64,000 bases of DNA from Halomonas rhizosphaerae (GTDB lineage Bacteria > Pseudomonadota > Gammaproteobacteria > Pseudomonadales > Halomonadaceae): contig NZ_JASCQP010000018.1 of the NCBI RefSeq assembly GCF_030010555.1, forward strand, positions 40,954 to 104,953, given 5' to 3'. Position 1 is the first letter of the stretch; each line of letters starts with the position of its first letter. Shown one piece after another: positions 51,707 through 61,100 of the stretch. The notes under the pieces were generated by a model. That model saw only the letters and a list, made by a program, of their open reading frames with translations, did not search any database and was not told the DNA's origin. The position numbers and the translations under genes are program-made.

Positions 51707-51735
51707 AACCCCGCCGGGAAACCGGCGGGGTTTTT
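51707..51735 (+). terminator. groEL terminator
   Basis: AACCCCGCCGG, GAAA loop, CCGGCGGGGTT then TTT. Strong rho-independent terminator 35 bp after groEL. Confidence 0.9.
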
Positions 51736-51746
51736 GCTTTGCTGAT

Positions 51747-53948
51747 TCAGGACAGTTCCAGGCCAGCGAATCCGGCGTTGGCCACCGCCTCACAGTGCTT
51801 GCGGTACTCGCCTGCTCCGGCCGCATAGATGGTGGCAACGCGCGGTTTGCCCGGCGTATTGGCGCCGAAGAACCAGGAGTCCTTCATCGCCGCCAGTACG
51901 GAAGCGTCGGCAACGTCGTGGACGTGTCCGGTCCACTCGTCCTCCGCAGCCGGTGTCGGCACGATGCGCGTTGCCCCCTGGCGACGCATCTGCTCGATGC
52001 AGCGTGCCATCCAGTCGACGTTCTGTTCGATGCAGCGCCCCGCGTTGCAGAGTGCCGCGGCATTATGCGGGCCGTTGACGATGAACAGGTTGGGAAAGCC
52101 GCTGACGAGCAGCCCGAGGAACGTCTTCGGCCCCTCCTTCCATTTCTCGGCCAGCGATAGGCCGTCGGTGCCGCGGATATCAAGCCGACTCAACGAACCG
52201 GTACCGGCATCGAAGCCGGTGGCGTAGACGATCACGTCAAGCGGATGCTCTTCACGCGAGGTTCGAATGCCTCCCGAGGTGACCCTCTCGATGGGCGTCT
52301 CCCGCAGATCCGTCAGCGTAACGTTGCCGCGGTTGAACACTTCGTAGTAGCCGTTCTCCAACGGCACGCGCTTCGTGCCGAAAGGGTGACTGGGCAGAAG
52401 CCGTCGCGCCGACTCGGGGTCGTGAACACGCGCCTTGATCTTCCGACGCAGGAATTCACAGGCGTGCTCGTTCACTTCGAAGCTCATCATCAGATCGGCA
52501 AAGTTGCCGAACCAGAACGCGAAGCCTGCCTTCTGCCAGAGGTGTTCGAACTTGGCTTCCCGTTCTGCAGCGGAAACGGCCAGCCCGGACCGGGGATCGA
52601 AGGTGTGAATGAATCCGCCATAGGACTCGCGGCAGGTGGCCAGGATCTGAGCCCAGTCCCGGCGGATCTCGCGGCGGTCGGCATCCGTCAGCGGCCGGTT
52701 GCGCTGGGGGATACAATAGGTGGGGGTGCGCTGAAATACCGTGAGGTGTGCGACCGCCGGCGCGATGGTCTGGATCACCTGCACTCCCGAGGCGCCGGTG
52801 CCGATGATTCCCACGCGCTTGCCCTCCAAGGCCACGCCGGCCGGCCATCTCGCGGTATGAAAGCTCTCTCCCGAAAAGTCGCTCATCCCTGGGTAGTCGG
52901 GCAGCTGCGGAACCGACAAGGTGCCTGCCGCGGCGATCAGGTAGCGCGCGGCCACGCGCTGCCCGGTGCCGGTCTCGACCTGCCAGAGCGCGTCCCCCTC
53001 GTCAAACGTTGCGGCAAGCACAGGTGTGCCGAACCGTATGTGCCGACGCAGGCCGAATCGCTCGACCACGTGGCGAAGGTAGCGGGACATTTCGGGCTGG
53101 GCCGGGAAGAGCTCCTGCCACTCCCAATCCCGGAGCAAGGCATCCGAAAACGAGAAACCGTAAGTATGGATCTCCGAATCGACCCTCGCGCCGGGATAGC
53201 GGTTCCAATGCCAGACGCCCCCCACCTCGGTGCCGCTCTCATAGACGCGGGTACGCAGCCCCATCCGGCTGAGACGTTCCAACGCACAGATGCCCGAGAG
53301 GCCTGCTCCGATGATGACGGCATCCAGGGCAGCAGTTCCCTGGGGCGGAGCGGGACCACGGACATTCTGCTTCATCCTGCCGAGTTGAGACGGTCTCGGG
53401 GCGGACTGTGATGCGAAGAGCCTGGGCGGTGCGGGATCGAGCTCGGTGCACCGCCAGACGCTTGTCGGAACAAGACCGAGGGTTCCCAGGCATTGGGTAG
53501 GGGCATGCGTGTCACGTCCCTCCACCAGGCAGAACAGCCGGCCGTAATGTCGGGACAAGAAGGTTCGGCTAACCACCACCCCGGCCTTTGCCAGGGCGTC
53601 AAGAAGCGCACTTGTCGTGGGCGCGATGTCACTCGAGTCGTCCCCATCGAGAGGCAGCTCCACGAGGACACGGTCGCTCGTTCCTTCGATCGCTTCTCCT
53701 GCCACGCCCTCCATCAGCACCACCGGCCACACTGCGGCATCCGCCGAACCCTGCTGGCGCAGCACCAGGCGAATGGACTCCGCGTCCCGGGCCTGATACC
53801 AGCAGAGCATGCGCTGCCCGTCAGACGCCAGGTAACCCCGCCGCCAGCGTACGCGGTGGAGTTCCAGACAGGCATGGATCGCCAGCCGCCGCAGACCGTC
53901 ACGATCGAGCGGCGCCGCGAGGGGAAGGATCGAAACGAAGTCATTCAT
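51747..53948 (-). CDS. Flavin monooxygenase (Baeyer-Villiger type) fused to DUF4242-like repeats
   Basis: The 733-residue protein has two parts. Residues about 200-720 are a flavoprotein monooxygenase: VIIGAGLSGICALERL (FAD), the Baeyer-Villiger signature FSGESFHTARW, then VGIIGTGASGVQ (NADPH). Residues 1-190 look like two small repeats: one with LHRVRWRRGYLASDGQRML and DAESIRLVLRQQG, the second with VVVSRTFLSRHYGRLFCL. They resemble DUF4242 ferredoxin-like units, found elsewhere as stand-alone proteins. The substrate is unknown. It reads against groEL and trmJ. Confidence 0.75.
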   Translation of the reverse strand: MNDFVSILPLAAPLDRDGLRRLAIHACLELHRVRWRRGYLASDGQRMLCWYQARDAESIRLVLRQQGSADAAVWPVVLMEGVAGEAIEGTSDRVLVELPLDGDDSSDIAPTTSALLDALAKAGVVVSRTFLSRHYGRLFCLVEGRDTHAPTQCLGTLGLVPTSVWRCTELDPAPPRLFASQSAPRPSQLGRMKQNVRGPAPPQGTAALDAVIIGAGLSGICALERLSRMGLRTRVYESGTEVGGVWHWNRYPGARVDSEIHTYGFSFSDALLRDWEWQELFPAQPEMSRYLRHVVERFGLRRHIRFGTPVLAATFDEGDALWQVETGTGQRVAARYLIAAAGTLSVPQLPDYPGMSDFSGESFHTARWPAGVALEGKRVGIIGTGASGVQVIQTIAPAVAHLTVFQRTPTYCIPQRNRPLTDADRREIRRDWAQILATCRESYGGFIHTFDPRSGLAVSAAEREAKFEHLWQKAGFAFWFGNFADLMMSFEVNEHACEFLRRKIKARVHDPESARRLLPSHPFGTKRVPLENGYYEVFNRGNVTLTDLRETPIERVTSGGIRTSREEHPLDVIVYATGFDAGTGSLSRLDIRGTDGLSLAEKWKEGPKTFLGLLVSGFPNLFIVNGPHNAAALCNAGRCIEQNVDWMARCIEQMRRQGATRIVPTPAAEDEWTGHVHDVADASVLAAMKDSWFFGANTPGKPRVATIYAAGAGEYRKHCEAVANAGFAGLELS

Positions 53949-54107
53949 CCGATTATGGAGGCAGGCCGATCAGTCAATATCATCTTGGTCGGTCCCGGCA
54001 CAGCGAGCAAGCACGAAGGACCGAAGAGACTGAGTGGATTTACGGGTAGACTGTTCACTTCCAGGCGCGAGGCGCCGAACGTCACTCGTCCACTTCCCGT
54101 CACGCCC

Positions 54108-54842
54108 ATGCTTTCCAATATCCGTATCGTCCTCGTCCAGACCTACCACCCCGGCAACATCGGCGCCTCGGCCCGAGCCATGAAGACCATGGGCCTGACC
54201 GACCTGGTGCTGGTCAATCCCCGGCAGTTTCCCGACCTCGAGGCCTCGCGGCTGGCCGCGGGCGCCGAGGACCTGGTCGACAACGCCCGGGTGGTCGGCT
54301 CACTGGCCGAGGCGGTAAGCGACTGCGTCCAGGTGGTCGGGGCCAGCGCGCGGCTGCGCAGCCTGCCACTGCCCCACTTCGACGAGCCGGACGCGATGGC
54401 CCGGGGACTGGTGGACGAGGCCAGCCATGATCCGGTGGCGCTGGTGTTCGGCCGCGAGCGCTTCGGCCTGACCAACGACGAGATCCGCTGCTGCAGTCAT
54501 CAGGTAAGCATCCCCGCCAATCCCGACTACGGCATCCTCAACCTCTCCCAGGCGGTGCAGGTCCTGGCCCACGAGCTCTTCACCGCCTGGCGGCGCCGCC
54601 CCGACAGCGGCTACCGCTCACCGCGGCCGGCACAGGAGCGCCAGCCGACGCGCGAGCAGCTCGGCCATTTCCAGGCCCACCTCTCGCGGGTGATGCAACG
54701 CAGCGGCTTCATCAATCAGCCCCATGCCCGCACCGAGGACCAGCTCGAGGCCCTGTTCGCCCGGGCCCAGCCCTCTCGCCGCGAGCTCTCGCTGCTCCGA
54801 GGCCTGCTCGCCTCCCTGGAGAGCCACCTCCCCGAAGCGTGA
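54108..54842 (+). CDS. trmJ: tRNA (cytidine/uridine-2'-O-)-methyltransferase TrmJ
   Basis: 244 residues, SPOUT fold. MLSNIRIVLVQTYHPGNIGASARAM at the start, DLVLVNPRQFPD, and the knot region VALVFGRERFGLTNDEI with ILNLSQAVQ. It methylates ribose 32 in several tRNAs. ATG 54108 gives the family start. Confidence 0.93.
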   Translation: MLSNIRIVLVQTYHPGNIGASARAMKTMGLTDLVLVNPRQFPDLEASRLAAGAEDLVDNARVVGSLAEAVSDCVQVVGASARLRSLPLPHFDEPDAMARGLVDEASHDPVALVFGRERFGLTNDEIRCCSHQVSIPANPDYGILNLSQAVQVLAHELFTAWRRRPDSGYRSPRPAQERQPTREQLGHFQAHLSRVMQRSGFINQPHARTEDQLEALFARAQPSRRELSLLRGLLASLESHLPEA

Positions 54843-54853
54843 CGGGCGGAAAC

Positions 54854-54884
54854 GACGACGGCGGCCCCAGGCGCCGCCATCGTC
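54854..54884. terminator. Inverted repeat between trmJ and the antiporter gene
   Basis: GACGACGGCGGC and GCCGCCATCGTC arms, one mismatch, 7-base loop, in the 61-bp gap of two convergent genes. No T-run. Confidence 0.5.
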
Positions 54885-54903
54885 GATCACGCAGGGAGAG
54901 CGA

Positions 54904-56253
54904 TCAGAGGGTCATCGCCGCCAGCCAGCCGAAGGCGATCAGCGGGATGTTGTAGTGCAGGAAGGTCGGCACCACGCTGTCCCAGATATGGTCGTGCTGG
55001 CGGTCGACGTTGAGCCCCGAGGTCGGCCCCAAGGTGGAGTCCGAGGCCGGCGAGCCGGCATCGCCCAGTGCCGCGGCGGTGCCCACCAGCGCCACGGTGG
55101 CCAGCGGCGAGAAGCCGAACTGCACCGCCAGGGGCACGAAGATCGCCGCGATGATGGGGATGGTGGAGAACGACGAGCCGATGCCCAGGGTGATGAACAG
55201 CCCCACCAGCAGCATCAGCAGCGCGGCCAGGCCACGGTTGTCGCCGATCACCTCGACGCTGGAGGCCACCAGGGTCTCGATCTGCCCGGTGGCGGTCATC
55301 ACCGCGGCGAAGCCCGAGGCAGAGATCATGATGAAGCCGATCAGTGCCATCATGCGCATGCCGCTGGTGAAGAGGTCGTCGGCCTCCCGCCACTTGAAGA
55401 TGCCACCCACCGAGAGCAATGCGAAGCCCACCAGGCCGCCAAGGATCATCGAGCCGGTATAGAGCTGGATGCCCAGCGCGGCGACGATGGCCACCAACGA
55501 CATCACCAGCCCCAGGGCATGCGGCTCATGCACCTCGGGATGGTGGTGCGGCACGTTGCTGGTCGCCACGTCCAGCTCCTCGTAGTCGCGTGGCTTGCGA
55601 TAGCTGATGAACACTGCCACCAGCAGACCCAGCGCCATGCCGGCCACCGGCACGCCCATCGCCAGGGGCACCATGCCGCGGCTGATCTCGAGGCCCAGCG
55701 CTTCACCGGCCTGGTTGATGTTGGCCAGCAGGATGTCATTGAGGAAGATCGCCCCGAACCCCACCGGCAGCAGCATATAGGGCGCGGTCAGGCCGAAGGT
55801 CAGGGCACAGGCCACGGCCCGGCGGTCGAGTCTTAGCTGGTTCATCACCTTGAGCAGTGGCGGGATGAGGATCGGGATGAAGGCGATGTGTACCGGAATC
55901 AGGTTCTGGGAAGAGATCGAGACCAGCAGCACTGCGCCGAGCAGCAGATACTTCACGGTGGCCTGTCGGCTCGCCGAGGCCTCCTGGCCGAGCAGCCGGA
56001 TCAGCCGATGCGCCAGCAGGTCCGGCAGCCCGGAGCGCGAGATGGCGACCGCAAAGGCCCCGAGGGTCGCATAGGCCAGTGCCACCTTGGCGCCCCCGCC
56101 CACGCCGTCGTTGAAGGCCGCCAGGGTCGCCTCGATGGAGAGCCCACCGACCAGCCCCCCGACCAGCGCACCGACCACCAGCGCAAAGACCACCGAGACC
56201 CGTGCCAGCGACAGCCCCACCATCACCAGCACCGCAATGATTACTGCATTCAT
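54904..56253 (-). CDS. Na+/H+ antiporter-family membrane protein (YuiF/NhaC-like)
   Basis: 449 residues from ATG 56253 ([19 protein letters not shown]), GGGAAAG upstream. About 10-12 hydrophobic segments in a symmetric layout, with [26 protein letters not shown] and [19 protein letters not shown] as family signatures. Related YuiF-type proteins are proposed Na+/H+ or amino acid exchangers; the substrate is uncertain. Confidence 0.8.
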   Translation of the reverse strand: MNAVIIAVLVMVGLSLARVSVVFALVVGALVGGLVGGLSIEATLAAFNDGVGGGAKVALAYATLGAFAVAISRSGLPDLLAHRLIRLLGQEASASRQATVKYLLLGAVLLVSISSQNLIPVHIAFIPILIPPLLKVMNQLRLDRRAVACALTFGLTAPYMLLPVGFGAIFLNDILLANINQAGEALGLEISRGMVPLAMGVPVAGMALGLLVAVFISYRKPRDYEELDVATSNVPHHHPEVHEPHALGLVMSLVAIVAALGIQLYTGSMILGGLVGFALLSVGGIFKWREADDLFTSGMRMMALIGFIMISASGFAAVMTATGQIETLVASSVEVIGDNRGLAALLMLLVGLFITLGIGSSFSTIPIIAAIFVPLAVQFGFSPLATVALVGTAAALGDAGSPASDSTLGPTSGLNVDRQHDHIWDSVVPTFLHYNIPLIAFGWLAAMTL

Positions 56254-56511
56254 GACAGCTTTCCCGAAAAAGGAGTTGGATTGAGACGAAACGGCGCAGG
56301 ATTCTACCAGAAGGCGGCCTGACCTGCCGGCGCGCCTCGACCCGGATGTCATGCAACCGTCACCCAGCCATCACGCCGCTGTCACGGGGAGCGGCGATAA
56401 CATCGGGGACAGGCAAGGGACACTGCCGGAAATGTCGCCAGGGACGCGAGGGGGCGGGAGCCCTCCCAGGGAGAACGGCATCGGGATGATGCCCAGGGAG
56501 GAGAGACATGC

Positions 56512-56540
56512 CGCCACGACGCCCGCGTCGTGGCGTTTTT
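56512..56540 (+). terminator. Strong plus-strand terminator without an assigned gene
   Basis: CGCCACGACG, CCCG loop, CGTCGTGGCG then TTTTT. The T-run lies on the plus strand, while both flanking genes are on the minus strand. It therefore may end a short unannotated plus-strand transcript that starts somewhere in 56350-56510. The rest of 56254-56511 contains no convincing gene. Confidence 0.6.
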
Positions 56541-57565
56541 CATGGGCAACGGCCCAGGGACTCCCAGCCGGGGACGCCCACGCGTATCCGACGGGAGAAG
56601 TCGGGGGCATCATGGGCCTGCCGGGCGCGCTCGGTGATATCCCCCAGCCGGCGCAGCTCGTGCAGGGAGTAGCCGCGCACCAGGCCGCCATGGTCATGGA
56701 TGTAGCCCGGCAGCAGGCCGCTGAGCAGCAGGCGATGGTCCAGCGGCAGTCCCTCGATGATCCGCCGCATCATGGCGAACACCAGGGTGGTGCAGTTGGC
56801 GGTGATGGTGTGGTAGAAGCGCGGCTCGCGCTCCAGGTCATTGGCCGCCGCCGCCAGGGCCAGCAGCAGGTCGCGACGGGCCTCGGGTGAGAGGGTGACA
56901 TGGTAGAGGGTGACCCGCTCGCCGCGAACGTTGCTTCTCAGGCGCACCGCGTCGCGTTCATCGGCGGCGATGATCGCCAGCTCGTACTGCTTGAAGAAGC
57001 CGCCGAGCTCCGAGAAGCGCTCGTGGCGCTCGCGCCGCACCTCCACCGAGAAGGCCACGAAGTCGTCGTTAACCGGTCCCTTCCCGGAAAAGCCGAAGGA
57101 GACCAGCACATGAGCGATACCCGGCCGGCCCCAGCTCGAGACGAACAGGTCGACCGCACGCAGGCGGCGCAGGTCATAGACGCGCCGCTCCCAGCCCCCA
57201 CGGGCATCGTTCGGGGTCAGCCAGTCGAAGTGACGCACCCGGTGCAGGGTCAGCCGGTGCCCCTCGACGTCACCCGTCGCCAGGTGGGCGACATCCTCGG
57301 CCCACGCCAGGTCCGTTGCCGGCGTCAGGCGCCGCCACCAGGCCAGCAGCGCGGTCATCTGCACCGCCATGGCGGCAAGCGGCCCCAGCCGCGCCCCCTG
57401 CCAGGCCAGCCACAGCCAGACGCCTCCCGCGAGCAGCCAGAGCCCCACCACCAGCCAGCGCCCGGGCCGTGGTAGCGCCAGGCGATGGCCCAGGGCCAGC
57501 GCCCCCCAGAGGGTGGCGAGCAGCAGCGCCAGCCACAGGATGCCATCCAGCAGGGCCATGATCAT
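56540..57565 (-). CDS. DUF4105 (Lnb-type N-acyltransferase) membrane protein
   Basis: 341 residues. Two or three transmembrane segments in the first 80 residues, then a periplasmic-type DUF4105 domain: VSFGFSGKGPVNDDFVAFSVEVRRE, and YHTITANCTTLVFAM with the conserved Cys. The related enterococcal Lnb transfers an acyl chain within lipoproteins. An acyltransferase or peptidase-like role is likely, the substrate unknown. Confidence 0.75.
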   Translation of the reverse strand: MIMALLDGILWLALLLATLWGALALGHRLALPRPGRWLVVGLWLLAGGVWLWLAWQGARLGPLAAMAVQMTALLAWWRRLTPATDLAWAEDVAHLATGDVEGHRLTLHRVRHFDWLTPNDARGGWERRVYDLRRLRAVDLFVSSWGRPGIAHVLVSFGFSGKGPVNDDFVAFSVEVRRERHERFSELGGFFKQYELAIIAADERDAVRLRSNVRGERVTLYHVTLSPEARRDLLLALAAAANDLEREPRFYHTITANCTTLVFAMMRRIIEGLPLDHRLLLSGLLPGYIHDHGGLVRGYSLHELRRLGDITERARQAHDAPDFSRRIRVGVPGWESLGRCP

Positions 57566-57641
57566 CGTCGTCCTTGCGAGCGGGATAGCGCGAGGCTACC
57601 ACGACCGGCAGGGCCGGATGTCAACCCGGGCGTCCGGCGGC

Positions 57642-58616
57642 TCAGACGCCGGTCAGCCAGCCGGTGAAGCCCTGCAGGTCATCGCCAAGCTCGCCACGGG
57701 TGACCCGGTGATAGAGCCGCTGCAGCCGGGCGGTCAGCGACGCCTCGGCGATGGGCCGGTCCGGCGGCGGGGCCCCGGCCCGGGCGCCGATGTGACGACC
57801 ATCGAGCTCGCGCAGCGGCAGCAGCTCGGCCGCGGTGCCGGTGACGAAGGCCTCGTCGGCGGTGTAGAGCTCGTCGCGGGTGATGCGCCGCTCGCGCACC
57901 TCGATGCCCAGTACCTCCCTGGCCAGGCGGATCACGCTGTCGCGGGTGATCCCCTGCAGGCAGGAGGTCACCTCGGGAGTATGCAGCACGCCGTCGCGCA
58001 GCAGAAAGACATTGGCCGCCGAGGCCTCGGCGACATAACCCTCCGGGTCGAGCATGATCGTCTCATCGAAGCCCGCCTTGACGGCGGTGTTGAGCGCCAG
58101 CATCGAGTTGACGTAGTGGCCGTTGGTCTTGGCCCGGCACAGGCTGATGTTGACATGGTGGCGCGCCCAGGAAGAGGTCAGCGCGCGCAGGCCGATCGAC
58201 GCCGCCTCTGGCGAGATGTAGTCGCCCAGGTCCCAGGCGGCGATCATCACATGCACGGAGAGCCCCTTCGCCCTCAACCCCATGCCCTCGGCACCGAGGT
58301 AGACCGTCGGCTTGAGGTAGGCATTGGTCAGGCCGTTGCGCTCCAGGCACTGGCGCTGGGCCTGGATCAATGCCTCATCATCGAAAGATAACGGTATATC
58401 GAGGGCGTGGGCGCTATCCAGCAGCCGGCGGGTGTGCTCCGCCACCCGGAACAGGTGCGCGCCACGCGGGCCATCGTAGGCACGCACGCCCTCGAAGCAA
58501 CCCATGCCGTAGTGCAGGGTATGGGTCAGCATATGGGTGCGGGCGTCGCGCCACGGCAGCCACTCGCCGTCATGCCAGATCCAGCCGTCGCGGTCAAAGA
58601 GCGGTGTCATGGGCAT
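57642..58616 (-). CDS. ilvE: Branched-chain amino acid aminotransferase (class IV)
   Basis: 324 residues. Class IV PLP aminotransferase: HTLHYGMGCFEGVRAYDGP, catalytic Lys in SLCRAKTNGHYVNSMLA, and phosphate-binding GYVAEASAANVFLL and GTAAEL. It is the last gene of the leftward TRAP/deacetylase operon, 41 bp after the deacetylase. In this setting it may transaminate an intermediate rather than make branched amino acids. Confidence 0.88.
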   Translation of the reverse strand: MPMTPLFDRDGWIWHDGEWLPWRDARTHMLTHTLHYGMGCFEGVRAYDGPRGAHLFRVAEHTRRLLDSAHALDIPLSFDDEALIQAQRQCLERNGLTNAYLKPTVYLGAEGMGLRAKGLSVHVMIAAWDLGDYISPEAASIGLRALTSSWARHHVNISLCRAKTNGHYVNSMLALNTAVKAGFDETIMLDPEGYVAEASAANVFLLRDGVLHTPEVTSCLQGITRDSVIRLAREVLGIEVRERRITRDELYTADEAFVTGTAAELLPLRELDGRHIGARAGAPPPDRPIAEASLTARLQRLYHRVTRGELGDDLQGFTGWLTGV

Positions 58617-58657
58617 GCGCTCCTGTCGTGAAAGAATCGGTCATCGGAAAACCGTGG

Positions 58658-59770
58658 TCAGAGCCGGCCGGCTGCGGCCCAGGCCGCACGCCAGGCGTCG
58701 ATCAGCTCGCGCTGGTGGGGCTGCAGGGCCTGGTAGGCCCAGGCGGCGATCTCATCATTCTGGGGGTCGGGCACGGTGATGTCGCTGTCGGCCAGGGCCT
58801 GGACGACCGCGTGGCCGCACAGCGGGACATAGCCTTCCGAATAACCGCCCTCGTGAATCATCACCAGCCGCCCCTGACAGCGTCGTTCTGCCAGCTCGCG
58901 GAGCTGGCGGGTCATGCGCGCGAAGGCCGCGCTATTGAGCAACATCTTGCCCAGCGGATCCTTGGCACAGGCGTCATAGCCGCAGGCCACCACGATCAGC
59001 TCTGGCGCGAAGGCCTCGATCGCCGGCAGGACCAGCTCGGTCATGGCGTGCTCATAGGCCCCGAGGCCGCAGCCGGGCGGCAGCGGCAGATTGAGGCAAG
59101 CGCCCTCGCCGTCCCCCTCCCCCTGCTCCTCGAAGGTGCCGGTGTCCAGCGGGTAGTTGCCCGCCTGGTGGATCGAGACCGTCAACACCTCGGGGTCGGA
59201 GTAGAACGCCGCCTGCTGGCCGTTGCCGTGGTGCACATCCCAGTCGAGGATCGCCACGCGTCCCGCCTGGCCAAGGGCACGCGCCCGCATCACGGCCACC
59301 GGGATGTTGCCCAGCAGGCAGAAGCCCCGGCCGAGGTCGGCCTCGGCGTGGTGGCCGGGGGGACGACAGAGCGCATAGGCACGCTCCAGCTCCCCGGTGG
59401 CCACGGCCTCCACCGCGGCGATCGCCAGGCCCGCCGACTGGCGCGCGGCGGCCAGGCTACCCGGCGTGAAGGGGGCGCAGTCGCCCCCGTCGCCACCGCG
59501 TCCCCGGTCGCCGGCCTCCAGCGCCTCGAGGTAGCGGGACGTGTGGAAGCGTTCGAGATCCTCGCGGCGAGCCGGCGGCGGCTTGCGCACCGCCAGCGCA
59601 TCGATCAGCCCGGAGACCTCCAGCAGGTTCTTGAGCCGCCGCTTGCTCTCCGGGCTCTCCGAGGCCGGCTGCGGCTGCAGGAACTCGCCGGGGGCCGAGA
59701 AGACCCCGATGGCCCCCGGGTCGTGCCAGAAGCAGCGCTCGTGCCAGAAGAAGCCTGTGGCAGCCGTCAT
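58658..59770 (-). CDS. Histone deacetylase / acetylpolyamine amidohydrolase family protein
   Basis: 370 residues. Zinc-binding motifs: LCRPPGHHAEADLGRGFC, ILDWDVHHGNGQQ and VACGYDACAKDPLG. The class II HDAC-like family includes acetylpolyamine amidohydrolases and acetoin-utilisation proteins. Overlaps the upstream gene by 4 bp. It is a distant paralogue of the enzyme encoded at 61101-62135. Confidence 0.88.
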   Translation of the reverse strand: MTAATGFFWHERCFWHDPGAIGVFSAPGEFLQPQPASESPESKRRLKNLLEVSGLIDALAVRKPPPARREDLERFHTSRYLEALEAGDRGRGGDGGDCAPFTPGSLAAARQSAGLAIAAVEAVATGELERAYALCRPPGHHAEADLGRGFCLLGNIPVAVMRARALGQAGRVAILDWDVHHGNGQQAAFYSDPEVLTVSIHQAGNYPLDTGTFEEQGEGDGEGACLNLPLPPGCGLGAYEHAMTELVLPAIEAFAPELIVVACGYDACAKDPLGKMLLNSAAFARMTRQLRELAERRCQGRLVMIHEGGYSEGYVPLCGHAVVQALADSDITVPDPQNDEIAAWAYQALQPHQRELIDAWRAAWAAAGRL

Positions 59771-60708
59771 TCACGGCCCTCCTGCCGCTCCCAGACCTCG
59801 ATGGCCGCGGCCAGGTCCTCCAGCGAGGCGCCCACCGACTTGAACAGCGTGATGGCATCGGTCGAGGAGCGCCCAGGGCGCTCGCCGCGCAGCAGCTCGG
59901 CGAGCTCGCCGCGGATGGCGTCGAAGGCGAAGCCCCCCTCGTCGATGGCCTGCAGGATATCGCCCGCCTCGCCCCGGGCCCCGGCATAGGTGTCGACGAA
60001 CACCTCGCTGCGGGCCAGGCACTCGGCATCGGTCTCGCGCATGGTCGGCCGGAAGGCACCGATCAGGTCGAGGTGGGTGCCGGGCGTGAGCCAGTCGCCG
60101 CGGATCAGCGGCTCGCTGGAGAGCGTCACGCAGCTGACGATATCCGCCTCGCGGGTCGCCGCCTCGAGGTCGGTGACCGCGGCGCTGTCGAAGCGGTCGG
60201 CATAGTCGGCGGACAGCCGCTCGGCCTTGTCGGCGTTGCGCCCCCAGACCCTGACCCGGGTGATGGGCCGGACCGCGGCATGCGCCTCGATCACCATGGG
60301 GGCCAGCTTGCCGGTGCCCACCACCAGCAGGGTCGCGGCATCGTCCCGGGCCAGCTCCCGGGCCGCCAGGGCCGAGGCCGCCGCGGTGCGCCGCCGGGTC
60401 AGCTCGCTGCCGTCGATGCAGGCCAGGGGGCGCCCGTGGGCGCCCTCGCTGAGCAGGTAGACGCCAGCGATGGCCGGGAGCCCGTGGTCGGCGTTCTGGG
60501 GGAAGACGTTGACCATCTTCACGCCGATATAGCCGGCCCGCTCCCAGGCCGGCATCAGCAGCATGGTGGCCTCGCCATCGGGGCGATGCATGGCGTGGTG
60601 GTGACGCGGCGGCGACTCCACCCCCTCGCGAAAGGTGGTGGCCAGTCGCTCGACCAGCGCCGGCAAGGCCAGCGAGGCCGACACCTCCTCGGCGGTGATG
60701 ATACGCAT
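59767..60708 (-). CDS. Ornithine cyclodeaminase / mu-crystallin family protein
   Basis: 313 residues from ATG 60708. NAD-binding LLVVGTGKLAPMVIEAHAAV, upstream KMVNVFPQNAD and GSELTRRRTAAASALAAREL. Members deaminate ornithine, reduce cyclic imines or make hydroxyectoine or ectoine-catabolic intermediates. It overlaps the next gene by 4 bp and lies 1 bp from RidA. Confidence 0.88.
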   Translation of the reverse strand: MRIITAEEVSASLALPALVERLATTFREGVESPPRHHHAMHRPDGEATMLLMPAWERAGYIGVKMVNVFPQNADHGLPAIAGVYLLSEGAHGRPLACIDGSELTRRRTAAASALAARELARDDAATLLVVGTGKLAPMVIEAHAAVRPITRVRVWGRNADKAERLSADYADRFDSAAVTDLEAATREADIVSCVTLSSEPLIRGDWLTPGTHLDLIGAFRPTMRETDAECLARSEVFVDTYAGARGEAGDILQAIDEGGFAFDAIRGELAELLRGERPGRSSTDAITLFKSVGASLEDLAAAIEVWERQEGRE

Positions 60709-60709
60709 C

Positions 60710-61066
60710 TCAGGCCTCCGGCAGCGCCGCGGTGACCATGATCTCCACCTTCCACTCGGGCTTGGCGAGCTTGGCCTCGACGGCGGCACGCACCGGCGGG
60801 CGTCCCGGCACCACCCAGCCATCCCAGGCGGCATTCATCTGGTCGAACTCGGCCATGCTGGTGACCCAGACCTGGGCGGCGACCAGGTGCTCCTTGGAGG
60901 TGCCGGCCTTGGCCAGCAGGTCATCGATGCGGGCCAGCACCTGCTCGGTCTGGCCACGCATGTCGGCGGAGGGGTCGGTCGGCACCTGGCCGGCCAGGTA
61001 GACGGTGCCGTTGTGCACGGTGATCTGGCTCATGCGGGCATTGCTGTCGTGATAGGTGACGGTCAT
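60710..61066 (-). CDS. RidA/YjgF family enamine/imine deaminase
   Basis: 118 residues, ATG 61066. Motifs GTVYLAGQVPTDPSAD, QTEQVLARIDDLLAKAG and PPVRAAVEAKLA. RidA removes reactive imines made by PLP or flavin enzymes; its place beside an ornithine cyclodeaminase-like enzyme fits an imine intermediate in this pathway. Confidence 0.92.
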   Translation of the reverse strand: MTVTYHDSNARMSQITVHNGTVYLAGQVPTDPSADMRGQTEQVLARIDDLLAKAGTSKEHLVAAQVWVTSMAEFDQMNAAWDGWVVPGRPPVRAAVEAKLAKPEWKVEIMVTAALPEA

Positions 61067-61100
61067 GGCGTGGTCTCTCGTCGGGGTGTCGCGGTGGCAA

